From the NCBI RefSeq assembly GCF_026125825.1, contig NZ_JAHCKK010000011.1, positions 1 through 64,000 of the forward strand: a DNA stretch of 64,000 nucleotides. The letters run 5' to 3'. The position numbers were made by a program, and so were the translations under genes. This DNA comes from Hydrogenophaga sp. (GTDB taxonomy: Bacteria; Pseudomonadota; Gammaproteobacteria; Burkholderiales; Burkholderiaceae_C). Shown here piece after piece: positions 15,738 through 24,493 of this stretch. Each line of letters starts with the position of its first letter. Within the stretch, counting starts at the first letter, position 1. The notes below the pieces were generated by a model, which ran no database searches, was not told the origin of the DNA, and worked only from the letters and a program-made list of their open reading frames with translations.

Positions 15738-17140
15738 TGTGGACACAGACCACGCTCGAAGAGGCGTGCTCGGCGCTGGCGGCGGGCCGCGTCAGCTCGG
15801 TCGAGTTGCTCGATGAGTTGTTGGCCCGGGCGCGCCACATCGACCCGCTGATCCACGCCATCGCCGAGTGGGATGAGGATGCCGCCCGCGCCCAGGCCGT
15901 GGCGCGCGACCAGGAGCGGCAGCGCGGCCAGGCGCGCGGCGCCTTGCATGGCGTGCCCCTGGCCCACAAGGACCTGTTCTTGCGCCCCGGGCGCGCGCCG
16001 CAGTGCGGGTCGAACGTGCGCGTGCCCGTCGCCTCTGCGCTGGCCGGCGTGCTCCAGCGGCTGCAAGCGGCCGGCGCCGTCGATCTGGGCAGCGTGCAGC
16101 TGTCCGAGTTCGCCTACAACCCGACCGGCCACAACTGGGCACGTGGCCATGTGCGCAACCCCTGGAACCCCGAATTCGTGCCCGGCGGCTCTTCCAGCGG
16201 CTCAGCGGCTTCGGTGGCTGCGTGCATCAACTTCGCCTCGATCGGCTCCGACACCGCGGCCTCGATCCGGGTGCCCGCCGCGTGCTGCGGCGTCACCGGT
16301 CTCAAGCCCACCCACGGTCGGGTGGATGCCTCCGGTTGCGTGCCCTTGTCGTACTCGCTCGATACCTTGGGCCCCATCGCCCGCAGCGCGCGCGACTGCG
16401 CCCTGATGCTCGACGCGATCGCCGGCACCCGCACCTTCGCCACGGCCGATCAACTGCCCCGGCGCTTGCGCGTCGGTGTGTCCACCCGCTACTTTGTCGA
16501 CGGCATCGATGCCGAGGTGGAGCGTGGACTGGACGATGCGCTGTCCGCCCTGCGCGGACTGGGCGCCGAGATCGCCTCGGTGGCCCCCAGCGGCCTGGCC
16601 CAAGCCAATGCCAACGCGAGTGTGATCATCATGTCCGAGGCCACATCGGCCCATCGGGCGTGGATGGAGCCACAGGCCAGCCTCTACGCGCCTTCGGTGC
16701 TTGAGCGGCTGGAGCAGGGGGCATGCTTCAGCGCGGCGGACTACGTGGGCGCGCAACGCTACCGCGCGCCCGCACTGGCCCAGTTCTGCGCGGAGGTGTT
16801 CGAGCACGCCGATGTGCTTGTGGCCCCTGTGATCGCGGTGCCTGTGCCGCGCCTGGACGATGTGTCGGCGGAGAACGACCCGGCCATGAACCGCATCGCC
16901 CGCGACATGACGCGCCTCACGCGTCCCATCAACTACCTTGGCTTGCCGGCCCTGTCCTTGCCGGTGGGCCGGGACAGCCGGGGCCTTCCTCTGGCTGTGC
17001 AATTGATCGGCCGCCCTTGCAGCGAAGCCTTGTTGATCCAGGTCGGCGCAGCGCTCCAGCGCGCCACCGACTGGCATCTCATGCGCCCCACTCTTAACCC
17101 CAATGGCGCCAGACCCGGCGCAGGAGCCCCCAGCGAATGA
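15734..17140 (+). CDS. Amidase-signature hydrolase (AtzE/GatA family)
   Basis: The 468-residue enzyme has the amidase signature with its Ser-cisSer-Lys triad: K79 in AHKD, S153 in GGSSSGS and S177 in TAASIRVPA. It is closest in style to AtzE (1-carboxybiuret hydrolase) and related amidases that work with a small GatC-like partner, which the preceding gene may encode. The stop overlaps the next gene by four bases. In the pathway it may hydrolyse an amide or ring-opened lactam. Maleamate hydrolysis seems already covered by the NicF-like protein on the other arm. Confidence 0.85.
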   Translation: MMWTQTTLEEACSALAAGRVSSVELLDELLARARHIDPLIHAIAEWDEDAARAQAVARDQERQRGQARGALHGVPLAHKDLFLRPGRAPQCGSNVRVPVASALAGVLQRLQAAGAVDLGSVQLSEFAYNPTGHNWARGHVRNPWNPEFVPGGSSSGSAASVAACINFASIGSDTAASIRVPAACCGVTGLKPTHGRVDASGCVPLSYSLDTLGPIARSARDCALMLDAIAGTRTFATADQLPRRLRVGVSTRYFVDGIDAEVERGLDDALSALRGLGAEIASVAPSGLAQANANASVIIMSEATSAHRAWMEPQASLYAPSVLERLEQGACFSAADYVGAQRYRAPALAQFCAEVFEHADVLVAPVIAVPVPRLDDVSAENDPAMNRIARDMTRLTRPINYLGLPALSLPVGRDSRGLPLAVQLIGRPCSEALLIQVGAALQRATDWHLMRPTLNPNGARPGAGAPSE

Positions 17141-19224
17141 ATCCCGTCAGCTACGAAGCAGTCCGGCAGATCGCCGTGTTGCGATTGAACCATCCGCCCG
17201 TCAACGCCCTGTCTTACGAACTGCGCCGCGAGCTGGCCGCGGCGCTTGATCGCGCCCTGACCGATGTGGCCATCAAGGGCATCGTCATCACAGGGACCGA
17301 CAAGGCCTTCTGCGCCGGTGCCGACATTCCCGAACTGGGCACGCCCAGGGCGGCGCAAGACCCGAACATCTTCACCTTGATCCGCGAGATCGAGGGCAGC
17401 CGAAAACCGGTGGTGGCCGCCATTGCCGGCATCTGCATGGGCGGCGGCCTGGAAATCGCGCTGGCCTGCCACTACCGCGTGGCGCTCACCGACGCGCAGA
17501 TCTCCTTCCCGGAGATCAAGCTCGGCTTGATGCCCGGCGCCGGCGGCACGCAACGCCTGCCGCGCCTCAGTGGCCTTCAGTGGGCACTCAACCTGATGCT
17601 CACAGGAAACCCGGTGCGCGCCGAACGGCTGATGGACACCGACCTGTTCGATCGCGTCGTCACGCGCGACCTGATCGCCCAGGCCTGCGACGTGGCCATG
17701 GGCATCGTCGACGCCGATGTGCCGCCGCGCCGCACCCGCGATCTTCGGGTCGATGAGCCCTATGCACAGGCCTTGCTGCAAATGGCGCGCAACACCGTTC
17801 GCCCCCGGCTCAAGGGCGGCGATACCGCCGCCATGAGGGTGATCGACGCGCTGGCCGCTTCGGTGGACAAGCCGTTTGAAGATGGCCTTCGCCTGGAGCG
17901 CGAGGCCTTTGCCACGCTGGAGCAGGCGCCGTACTCGCGCGCCATGCGGCACATCTTCCGCGCCGAGCGGTCGGCCTCGAAAGTCGATGGCGTGCCGGCC
18001 GATACGGCCACGCGCGACATCCAGCGCGTGGCCGTCATCGGAGCGGGCACCATGGGCGCGGGCATTGCCATGGCCTTTCTCAATGCAGGCATCCCGGTGA
18101 CGCTGCTCGATCGCAGCGAGCAGGACGTGCAACGCGGCCTGGACAGCGTGCGCCGCAACTACGAAGCCACGGTGCGGCGCGGCCGCCTCACCGAAGAGGT
18201 GCTCAGGCAGCGCATGGCTCAGCTCAAGGGGGTGACCGAGTACGGCGACATCGCCGATGCCGACCTCGCGATCGAGGCCGTGTTCGAGAACATGGAGGTC
18301 AAGGAAGACGTCTTCAGGAAGCTCGATGCCGTCATGAAGCCTGGAGCCATTCTGGCGTCCAACACCTCCCGTCTGGACGTCAACCGCATCGCGGCCTTCA
18401 CAAACCGTCCTGCCGATGTGCTGGGCATGCACTTTTTCAGTCCGGCCCATGTGATGAAGCTGCTGGAAGTGGTGCGGGGTGAGAAGACCGCGCCCGACGT
18501 GTTGCACACGGTGATGCAGCTGGCCCGTCGAACGGGCAAGGTGGCCATCGTCTCCGGTGTCTGCGACGGTTTCATCGGCAACCGCATGATCACCTTCTAC
18601 CTCGAGCAGAGCATGGTCCTGCTGGAGGAGGGCGCCTCGCCCCAGCAGATCGATCGAGCGCTTGAGAACTGGGGCATGGCCATGGGACCGTTCCGCATGA
18701 GCGATCTCGCCGGCCTGGACATTGGCTACACCATCCGCCAGCGCCAGTACGCCCAGGACGCGGGCGCGCGCCGCAGCCCGCTCGCCGACAAGGTCTTCGA
18801 GGCCGGTCGCCTGGGGCAGAAGAACGGCCTGGGCTGGTACAAGTACGTGCCCGGCCAGCGCAACGCCCAGCACGACCCCGAGGTCGATGCCCTGATCGCC
18901 GCGCATTTCGCCGCGACGGGCCGCACACCGCGCAGCTTCTGCGACGAGGAGATCGTCGAACGCTGCATCTACGCGCTGGTCAACGAAGGTGCCTACATCT
19001 TGCAGGAGGGCATTGCCGCGCGCGCATCCGACATCGATCTGGTCTATGTGCACGGCTATGGCTTTCCACGCTGGCGCGGCGGCCCGATGATGGCCGCCCA
19101 GACCGTGGGCCTGGCCAGCGTGGTGCGCGCCATCGAGCGCATCCGCAGCGATGGCGACGCGTGCTTCAAGGCACCGGCTCCCTTGTTGGTGCAGCTGGCC
19201 GCACAGAACAAAGGCTTCGAGTGA
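17137..19224 (+). CDS. Bifunctional enoyl-CoA hydratase / 3-hydroxyacyl-CoA dehydrogenase
   Basis: This 695-residue fusion has an N-terminal crotonase domain (oxyanion motifs [12 protein letters not shown] and [17 protein letters not shown], about residues 1-190). The NAD-binding domain follows with [17 protein letters not shown] near residue 300. Two 3-hydroxyacyl-CoA dehydrogenase C-terminal repeats come next, with the signature [15 protein letters not shown] near residue 430. It performs hydration and NAD-dependent oxidation of enoyl-CoA in beta-oxidation. The layout matches PimF/FadJ-type monomeric enzymes. It overlaps the amidase gene by four bases. Confidence 0.92.
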   Translation: MNPVSYEAVRQIAVLRLNHPPVNALSYELRRELAAALDRALTDVAIKGIVITGTDKAFCAGADIPELGTPRAAQDPNIFTLIREIEGSRKPVVAAIAGICMGGGLEIALACHYRVALTDAQISFPEIKLGLMPGAGGTQRLPRLSGLQWALNLMLTGNPVRAERLMDTDLFDRVVTRDLIAQACDVAMGIVDADVPPRRTRDLRVDEPYAQALLQMARNTVRPRLKGGDTAAMRVIDALAASVDKPFEDGLRLEREAFATLEQAPYSRAMRHIFRAERSASKVDGVPADTATRDIQRVAVIGAGTMGAGIAMAFLNAGIPVTLLDRSEQDVQRGLDSVRRNYEATVRRGRLTEEVLRQRMAQLKGVTEYGDIADADLAIEAVFENMEVKEDVFRKLDAVMKPGAILASNTSRLDVNRIAAFTNRPADVLGMHFFSPAHVMKLLEVVRGEKTAPDVLHTVMQLARRTGKVAIVSGVCDGFIGNRMITFYLEQSMVLLEEGASPQQIDRALENWGMAMGPFRMSDLAGLDIGYTIRQRQYAQDAGARRSPLADKVFEAGRLGQKNGLGWYKYVPGQRNAQHDPEVDALIAAHFAATGRTPRSFCDEEIVERCIYALVNEGAYILQEGIAARASDIDLVYVHGYGFPRWRGGPMMAAQTVGLASVVRAIERIRSDGDACFKAPAPLLVQLAAQNKGFE

Positions 19225-19278
19225 CGCGCCCAGAGCGCGCCACAGCCTACCCATTGACGCAAACGCGAAGGAATGACG

Positions 19279-20457
19279 ATGAATGAAGCGGTGATTGTTT
19301 CCACGGCACGCACCGGGCTGGCGAAGTCCTGGAAGGGGGCGTTCAACATGACCCACGGAGCCACACTCGGCGGCCATGTGGTGCAGGCGGCGGTGCAGCG
19401 TGCGGGCGTCGACCCGGCCGAAGTCGAGGACGTGGTCTTCGGCTGTTCGCTGGGCGAAGGCACCACCGGCAGCAATGTCGCGCGCCAGATCGTGCTGCGC
19501 GCCGGCCTGCCGGTGACGGCGGCGGGCACCACCTTGACGCGCTTCTGTGCCTCCGGCCTGGAGGCCGTGGCCCATGCCGCCAAGCGCGTGATCGTCGATC
19601 GTGTGCCCGTGATGGTGGCCGGTGGCATCGAGTCCATCTCCTGCGTTCAGAACGAACTCAACCAGCACATGCGGCTGGACCCCTGGCTGCTCCAGCACCG
19701 GCCCGACACCTACATGAACATGCTGCAGACGGCGGAGAACGTGGCCACGCGCTACCGCATCGGCCGCGACCTGCAGGACGCGTATGGCGCGCGCAGCCAG
19801 CAGCGTGCCGCCGCCGCGCAGGTCGCCGGCCTGTTCAGCGACGAAATCGTCCCGATGACGGTGACCATGGGCGTGGAGAACAAGGCCACGGGCTACATCG
19901 AACGGCGCGAGTTGACCATCGACCGCGATGAGGGCATCCGTGGCGACACGACGGTCGAAGGCATCGCCAAGTTGCGTTCCGTGCTGCCCAATGGCGTCAT
20001 CACGGCCGGCAACGCGAGCCAGTTCTCCGACGGCGCCGCCGCCTGTGTGGTGATGGACGCCCGGCTCGCCGAGCAGCGCGGCATTCGCCCGCTGGGCATC
20101 TTCCGCGGCTACGCGGTGGCCGGTTGCGAGCCCGACGAGATGGGTATTGGCCCGGTGTTTGCCGTGCCCCGCCTGCTGGAGCGCGCCGGCGTGCGCCTGG
20201 AGGACGTGGGCCTGTGGGAGCTCAACGAAGCATTTGCAGTGCAGGTGATCTATTGCCGCGACAAGCTCGGCATTCCGGATGAGCGCCTCAATGTCAACGG
20301 TGGCGCGATTGCTGTCGGGCACCCCTATGGCGTGACGGGTGTGCGCCTGGTGGGCCATGCATTGATCGAAGGCCGCCGCCGTGGGGTCAAGTACGTCGTC
20401 GTGACGATGTGCGTGGGCGGGGGGCAAGGCGCTGCGGCCTTGTTCGAGGTGTGCTGA
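19279..20457 (+). CDS. Acetyl-CoA acyltransferase (thiolase)
   Basis: The 392-residue thiolase shows the acyl-accepting cysteine C90 in [11 protein letters not shown], the NEAFA motif, [14 protein letters not shown] and the C-terminal CVGGGQGAA with the second catalytic cysteine. It releases acetyl-CoA (or a longer unit) at the end of a beta-oxidation turn. Two in-frame ATGs lie close together. I prefer 19279 because AAGGA (19268-19272) is six bases before it; for the ATG at 19273 the same site would have no spacing. The following gene starts two bases after the stop. Confidence 0.92.
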   Translation: MNEAVIVSTARTGLAKSWKGAFNMTHGATLGGHVVQAAVQRAGVDPAEVEDVVFGCSLGEGTTGSNVARQIVLRAGLPVTAAGTTLTRFCASGLEAVAHAAKRVIVDRVPVMVAGGIESISCVQNELNQHMRLDPWLLQHRPDTYMNMLQTAENVATRYRIGRDLQDAYGARSQQRAAAAQVAGLFSDEIVPMTVTMGVENKATGYIERRELTIDRDEGIRGDTTVEGIAKLRSVLPNGVITAGNASQFSDGAAACVVMDARLAEQRGIRPLGIFRGYAVAGCEPDEMGIGPVFAVPRLLERAGVRLEDVGLWELNEAFAVQVIYCRDKLGIPDERLNVNGGAIAVGHPYGVTGVRLVGHALIEGRRRGVKYVVVTMCVGGGQGAAALFEVC

Positions 20458-20459
20458 AC

Positions 20460-21239
20460 ATGACGACGTCCATCCAAGACCTGGGCATCGAACGCGAGGC
20501 AATGATCGGTGTGATCGAGCTGCGCCGACCGCCGCACAACTTTTTCGACCTCGACCTGATCACGCGGGTGGCCGATGCCTGCGAGGCCTTCGACGCAGAC
20601 CCGCAGGTGCGCGCGATCGTGCTGCGCGCGCAAGGCAGATCCTTCAGCGCAGGGGCCGACCTGGCCAACAGGGACGCACCGGGCGCCGCTCCCGTGCATC
20701 CGCAGCGGCACACCTACCGCGAGGCGCTGCGCATCTTCAAGACCGGCAAACCCATCGTCGCTGCAGTCCATGGCGCGGCCATTGGCGGCGGGCTCGGCCT
20801 GGCCTTGGTGGCGGACTTCCGGGTGGCCTGCCCGCAGACGCGGATGAGCGCCAACTTCACGAAGCTGGGTTTTCACCCCGGTTTCGGTTTGACGGCCACC
20901 CTGCCTTGGTTGATCGGGCGGCAGAACGCGGCGCTGATGTTCTACACCGGCCGCACCGTCGACGGGCCCACCGCGCTGTCCATGGGGTTGGTGGACCAGA
21001 TCGTGCCCGAGGCCGAGGTGCACGCCGCGGCGATGGCGCTTGCGCAGGAACTCGCCAGTGTGGGTCCGCTGGCGCTGCGCGCCACACGCGCAACGCACCG
21101 GCGCGACCTGATCCCGCAGATCGAACACGCGCTCGAACGCGAAATGACGGAGCAGGCGTGGCTGGGCAAGACGCAGGACTTCCAGGAAGGCCTGGCGGCG
21201 GTGCGCGAGCGTCGCGACCCGCGTTTCCACGGGAACTGA
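20460..21239 (+). CDS. Enoyl-CoA hydratase/isomerase family protein
   Basis: The 259-residue crotonase-fold protein carries the two oxyanion-hole segments SFSAGADLANRD and AAVHGAAIGGGLGLALVADFRV. The ATG at 20460 lies two bases after the thiolase stop, so translation is probably coupled; a longer frame from 20409 would overlap the thiolase. It is the last gene of the plus-strand operon. As the bifunctional protein already hydrates enoyl-CoA, this one may act on a different intermediate, for instance as an isomerase or ring-opening hydrolase. That is inference only. Confidence 0.88.
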   Translation: MTTSIQDLGIEREAMIGVIELRRPPHNFFDLDLITRVADACEAFDADPQVRAIVLRAQGRSFSAGADLANRDAPGAAPVHPQRHTYREALRIFKTGKPIVAAVHGAAIGGGLGLALVADFRVACPQTRMSANFTKLGFHPGFGLTATLPWLIGRQNAALMFYTGRTVDGPTALSMGLVDQIVPEAEVHAAAMALAQELASVGPLALRATRATHRRDLIPQIEHALEREMTEQAWLGKTQDFQEGLAAVRERRDPRFHGN

Positions 21240-21261
21240 TCCGAAGGCTGACGCCGCGCGC

Positions 21262-21283
21262 CCAGCCACCCTAGAATGGCTGG
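21262..21283. promoter_or_regulatory. Inverted repeat around a -10-like element before the IclR gene
   Basis: CCAGCC (21262-21267) and GGCTGG (21278-21283) form a perfect six-base inverted repeat. The ten bases between them include TAGAAT (21272-21277), a good -10 element for the regulator gene at 21340. A repressor bound here would cover the promoter, as expected for IclR autoregulation. A weak hairpin ending the upstream operon is the alternative; no T-run follows. Confidence 0.45.
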
Positions 21284-21339
21284 CGCCGAGACATCGCCGC
21301 AGGCCAGCAGCGTGGCATACCAGACCTGACGACCAAGAC

Positions 21340-22047
21340 ATGACAGACAACAAGGACGGCGTCGCCGCCGTGGAGCGAGCTTTGACGATCATGAATGCGT
21401 TTCGCATCGACGATCAGGCCTTGACGCTGCACGAGATTGCCAACCGCACGGGCCTTTACAAGAGCACGATCCTGCGCCTGCTGGCCTCGCTGATCCGCTT
21501 TGGCTGCGTGCAGCAATTGCCAGACACCACCTACAAGCTGGGCCACGCCGTGATGAAGTGGGGCAACGTGTACCGGCAGTCGCTGCGGCTCGAGGACCAT
21601 GTCGTGCCCGTGCTCAATCGCCTGGTCGAGCTCACTGGCGAGGGCGCTTCCTATTTTCGGCGCGAAGGGGATGTGCGCCTGTGCCTGTTCCGGGTCGATC
21701 CGCGTCACTCGGTGCGCGACCACATCTACGCGGGTCAGGTGCTGCCCTTGACCCAGGGGGCGGCAGGGCGGGTGCTGGTGGAGTTCGAGGGCGACCCTGC
21801 CCGATGGCCCACGACGCGTGTGTTCTTCTCAGTGGGCGAGCGCGAGCCCGACATCGCCGCCCTGGCCGCGCCGGTGTTCGGGCCGGATGATGCCGTGGTC
21901 GGCTCCATCGCGATCTCGGGCCCGTCCAGCCGCTTTGCGGAAACGGTGTTGCCCTCGCACACGGCGGCAGTGCGCGAGGCCGCCATCAACCTGACCCGGC
22001 ATTTCGGTGGCAATGCCGATTGGTTGCTGGGCCTGCGCCGGCCCTGA
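21340..22047 (+). CDS. IclR-family transcriptional regulator
   Basis: The 235-residue protein has the IclR plan: an N-terminal winged helix-turn-helix (residues 7-70, AAVERALTIMNAF through LHEIANRTGLYKSTILRLLASL) and a C-terminal effector-binding domain ending in IAISGPSSRF and TRHFGG. IclR proteins often control aromatic catabolism and bind the pathway substrate or an intermediate. It lies 100 bases after the beta-oxidation operon and upstream of eutBC on the same strand. It is the best local candidate for the GTTCTGTT repeats at 10524-10629, because no other regulator gene lies in the first 22 kb. Control of eutBC is also possible. Confidence 0.9.
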   Translation: MTDNKDGVAAVERALTIMNAFRIDDQALTLHEIANRTGLYKSTILRLLASLIRFGCVQQLPDTTYKLGHAVMKWGNVYRQSLRLEDHVVPVLNRLVELTGEGASYFRREGDVRLCLFRVDPRHSVRDHIYAGQVLPLTQGAAGRVLVEFEGDPARWPTTRVFFSVGEREPDIAALAAPVFGPDDAVVGSIAISGPSSRFAETVLPSHTAAVREAAINLTRHFGGNADWLLGLRRP

Positions 22048-22092
22048 TTCGGGCCGTTGCCCCGGAGCTGACGCTTCGATCGGACAACCTGG

Positions 22093-22245
22093 ATGGCCAT
22101 CGCCGATGCGGCGACCTCCTGGTCCAAGATCCAGGTGCCTGGCGAGAAGCGCACGGTCGTGGCGGAATTTGACGGCGAGCGCGTCGTGGGCCAGAGTTGG
22201 CCTGCCAGAGATGGTCACGTCGTCTATCTCGAACTGACAGACTGA
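22093..22245 (+). CDS. Hypothetical small protein upstream of eutB
   Basis: A 50-residue open frame fills the gap between the IclR gene and eutB. It has a balanced composition with two Trp, a central VVAEFDGERVVGQSWPARDG and a C-terminal VVYLELTD, which looks like a small beta-rich fold. The frame is closed by a stop at 22069, so the ATG at 22093 is the only start. GC-rich third positions match the neighbours, but there is no good ribosome site. I do not recognise a family. It could be a real small protein of the eut unit or a chance frame. Confidence 0.4.
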   Translation: MAIADAATSWSKIQVPGEKRTVVAEFDGERVVGQSWPARDGHVVYLELTD

Positions 22246-22268
22246 TGCCTTGAGAGGACCTCTTCACC

Positions 22269-23672
22269 ATGCGCTATCGGTGCACGCTTTCGGACCGGGT
22301 GTTTGAATTCCGAGACCTCAAGCACGTCCTGGCTGCGGCCAGCCCCGCTCGCTCGGGCGATCATCTCGCCGGGATCAGCGCGGCTTCGGCGCAGGAGCGC
22401 ATGGCCGCGCGCCACGTGCTGGCCGACACGCCGCTCAAGCAGTTCCTCCAGGAGGCGGTGATCCCCTACGAGGCCGACGACATCACAAGGCTCATCATCG
22501 ATTCGCATGACGCGATTGCCTTCGCGCCCGTCTCGCACTTGACCGTCGGGGGATTTCGCGAGTGGCTGCTGGCCTGCGAAGACGGCGAATCGCTGCGATC
22601 CCTGGCCCCGGGGCTCACGCCAGAGATGGTGGCAGCCGTGTCCAAACTCATGCGAAACCAGGACCTGATCGCCGTGGCGCGCAAGCGAAACGTGGTCACG
22701 CGGTTTCGCAACACCCTGGGTCTGGCCGGGCGTCTGGCCGTGCGCCTGCAACCCAACCATCCGATCGACGATCCACGTGGCATCGCCGCCTCGATCCTGG
22801 ATGGACTGATGTACGGTGCGGGTGACGCGGTGATCGGCGTCAACCCGGCCTCCGACAGCCTGCCCGTGCTGGGTCGCCTGCTGTCGATGATGGACGAACT
22901 CATCACGCGCCTGAAGATTCCCACCCAGAGTTGCGTGTTGACCCATGTCACCAACACGCTGCAGCTGCTGGAGCAGGGCGCGCCGGTCGATCTGGTGTTC
23001 CAGTCCATCGCTGGCACCGAAAAGGCCAACCGTTCGTTCGGCCTGGGCATCGAGCTGCTGGACGAAGCCCATGCCGCCGCACGGGCGCAAGGGCGTGGGA
23101 CGCTGGGCGAGAACCTCATGTACTTTGAAACCGGGCAGGGCAGCGCGCTGTCTGCCGATGCGCACTTCGGTGTGGACCAGCAGACCTGTGAGGCGCGTGC
23201 CTATGCCCTGGCCCGGCGTTACGAGCCTCTGCTGGTGAACACCGTGGTGGGCTTCATCGGACCGGAGTACCTGTTCGATGGCAAGCAGATCATCCGCGCC
23301 GGGTTGGAAGACCACTTCTGCGGAAAGCTGCTCGGTCTGCCCATGGGATGCGACATCTGCTACACCAACCACGCCGAGGCCGACCAGGACGACATGGATG
23401 GCTTGATGGTGCAGCTGGGCGTGGCGGGCCTCAACTTCATGATGGGCGTGCCCGGCGCCGACGACATCATGTTGAATTACCAGAGCACGTCCTTTCACGA
23501 CGCCCTGTTCCTGCGCGATGTTCTGGGCCTGAGCCGAGCGCCCGAGTTCGAAGCATGGTTGCAGCGAATGGGCATCACCGACGGCCACGGCCGCCTGCGC
23601 GATGGCAGCGCAGCGCGCCTGCAAAGCGGCATCGGCGCCCTGAGTGCCTTGGGTTGGGAGGCACAGCCATGA
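22269..23672 (+). CDS. eutB: Ethanolamine ammonia-lyase heavy chain
   Basis: The 467-residue protein matches the EutB catalytic subunit, which uses adenosylcobalamin to turn ethanolamine into acetaldehyde and ammonia. Family stretches include LADTPLKQFLQEAVIPYE near residue 58, NPASDSL near 196, MYFETGQGSALSADAHFGVDQQT near 284 and CDICYTNHAEADQDDMD near 361. Length is normal for the non-microcompartment type. It overlaps eutC by four bases. No eutA reactivase, eutE or shell gene is nearby, so the lyase products must be handled elsewhere. Confidence 0.95.
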   Translation: MRYRCTLSDRVFEFRDLKHVLAAASPARSGDHLAGISAASAQERMAARHVLADTPLKQFLQEAVIPYEADDITRLIIDSHDAIAFAPVSHLTVGGFREWLLACEDGESLRSLAPGLTPEMVAAVSKLMRNQDLIAVARKRNVVTRFRNTLGLAGRLAVRLQPNHPIDDPRGIAASILDGLMYGAGDAVIGVNPASDSLPVLGRLLSMMDELITRLKIPTQSCVLTHVTNTLQLLEQGAPVDLVFQSIAGTEKANRSFGLGIELLDEAHAAARAQGRGTLGENLMYFETGQGSALSADAHFGVDQQTCEARAYALARRYEPLLVNTVVGFIGPEYLFDGKQIIRAGLEDHFCGKLLGLPMGCDICYTNHAEADQDDMDGLMVQLGVAGLNFMMGVPGADDIMLNYQSTSFHDALFLRDVLGLSRAPEFEAWLQRMGITDGHGRLRDGSAARLQSGIGALSALGWEAQP

Positions 23673-24493
23673 GCGCGCCTGTGCCAGCCGATGACGCTTC
23701 CGAACCCCTGGGCGTGCGCCCCGACGCTTGGACCGCCTGGCGCGCGGCGACCCCCGCTCGGGTGGCGCTGGGCCGCGCCGGCTCAGGCTTGCCCACGCGC
23801 GCACTGCTCGACTTCGGTTGGGCCCATGCGATGGCGCGCGACGCCATTCATACACCGCTGGACGCCGAGGCGCTGGCGTCGCAACTGCAGCAAGCGGGCT
23901 GGTCTGTGGTGCACGCGCACAGCGCGGCGGCCGACCGCATGGATTACCTGCGCCGCCCGGACCTGGGGCGGCAACTCTGTGCCGAGAGCGCCCAGCGCCT
24001 CTCGACCATGGCCGAGGGCGCGCGGGTGGACCTGTGCTTCGTGGTCGGCGACGGCCTTTCGTCGCTCGCGGTGGCGCGCCACGCCGTGCCGTTGCTGGAG
24101 GCGGTGAAGCCGCACCTGGACGCGGGGCTGCGCCTGGCGCCGGTGGTGGTGGCCACCCAGGCGCGCGTGGCGCTGGCCGACGATGTGGGGGAGCGCTTGG
24201 GGGCCCGGCTGGCCGTGATGTTGATCGGTGAACGGCCGGGCCTGAGCTCGCCCGACAGCCTGGGGGTGTACATCAGCCACGCGCCGCGCCGTGGCCTGAG
24301 CGATGCGCAGCGCAACTGCATCTCCAACGTGCGTCCCGAGGGACTTGGTTACGACGCCGCCGCGTTCAAGCTGATGTGGCTGGTGCGCGAGGCGCTGCGG
24401 CGCGGTCTGACCGGGGTGGCGCTCAAGGACGAGAGCGATCGGAAACGCGTGACCGGGTCTGAGGCGGCTCGCCGGGTGCAGGGGCCGGAATGA
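23669..24493 (+). CDS. eutC: Ethanolamine ammonia-lyase light chain
   Basis: The 274-residue product is EutC, the small subunit that completes the cobalamin-binding site with EutB. Recognisable stretches are TRALLDFGWAHAMARDA, VVGDGLSSLAV, MLIGERPGLSSPDSLGVYI and the C-terminal RNCISNVRPEGL. The start overlaps the eutB stop (ATGA) and its own stop overlaps the PhoD-like gene, so all three are translationally coupled. The N-terminus is short compared with enterobacterial EutC, as is common in proteobacteria without microcompartments. Confidence 0.95.
   Translation: MSAPVPADDASEPLGVRPDAWTAWRAATPARVALGRAGSGLPTRALLDFGWAHAMARDAIHTPLDAEALASQLQQAGWSVVHAHSAAADRMDYLRRPDLGRQLCAESAQRLSTMAEGARVDLCFVVGDGLSSLAVARHAVPLLEAVKPHLDAGLRLAPVVVATQARVALADDVGERLGARLAVMLIGERPGLSSPDSLGVYISHAPRRGLSDAQRNCISNVRPEGLGYDAAAFKLMWLVREALRRGLTGVALKDESDRKRVTGSEAARRVQGPE

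Noticed and set aside
16933-20502. A 1189-codon open frame on the minus strand opposite the amidase, hydratase and thiolase genes
   Set aside because: The translation is His/Arg/Gly/Ala-rich with no domain, while the plus strand holds well-conserved enzymes in an overlapping operon.
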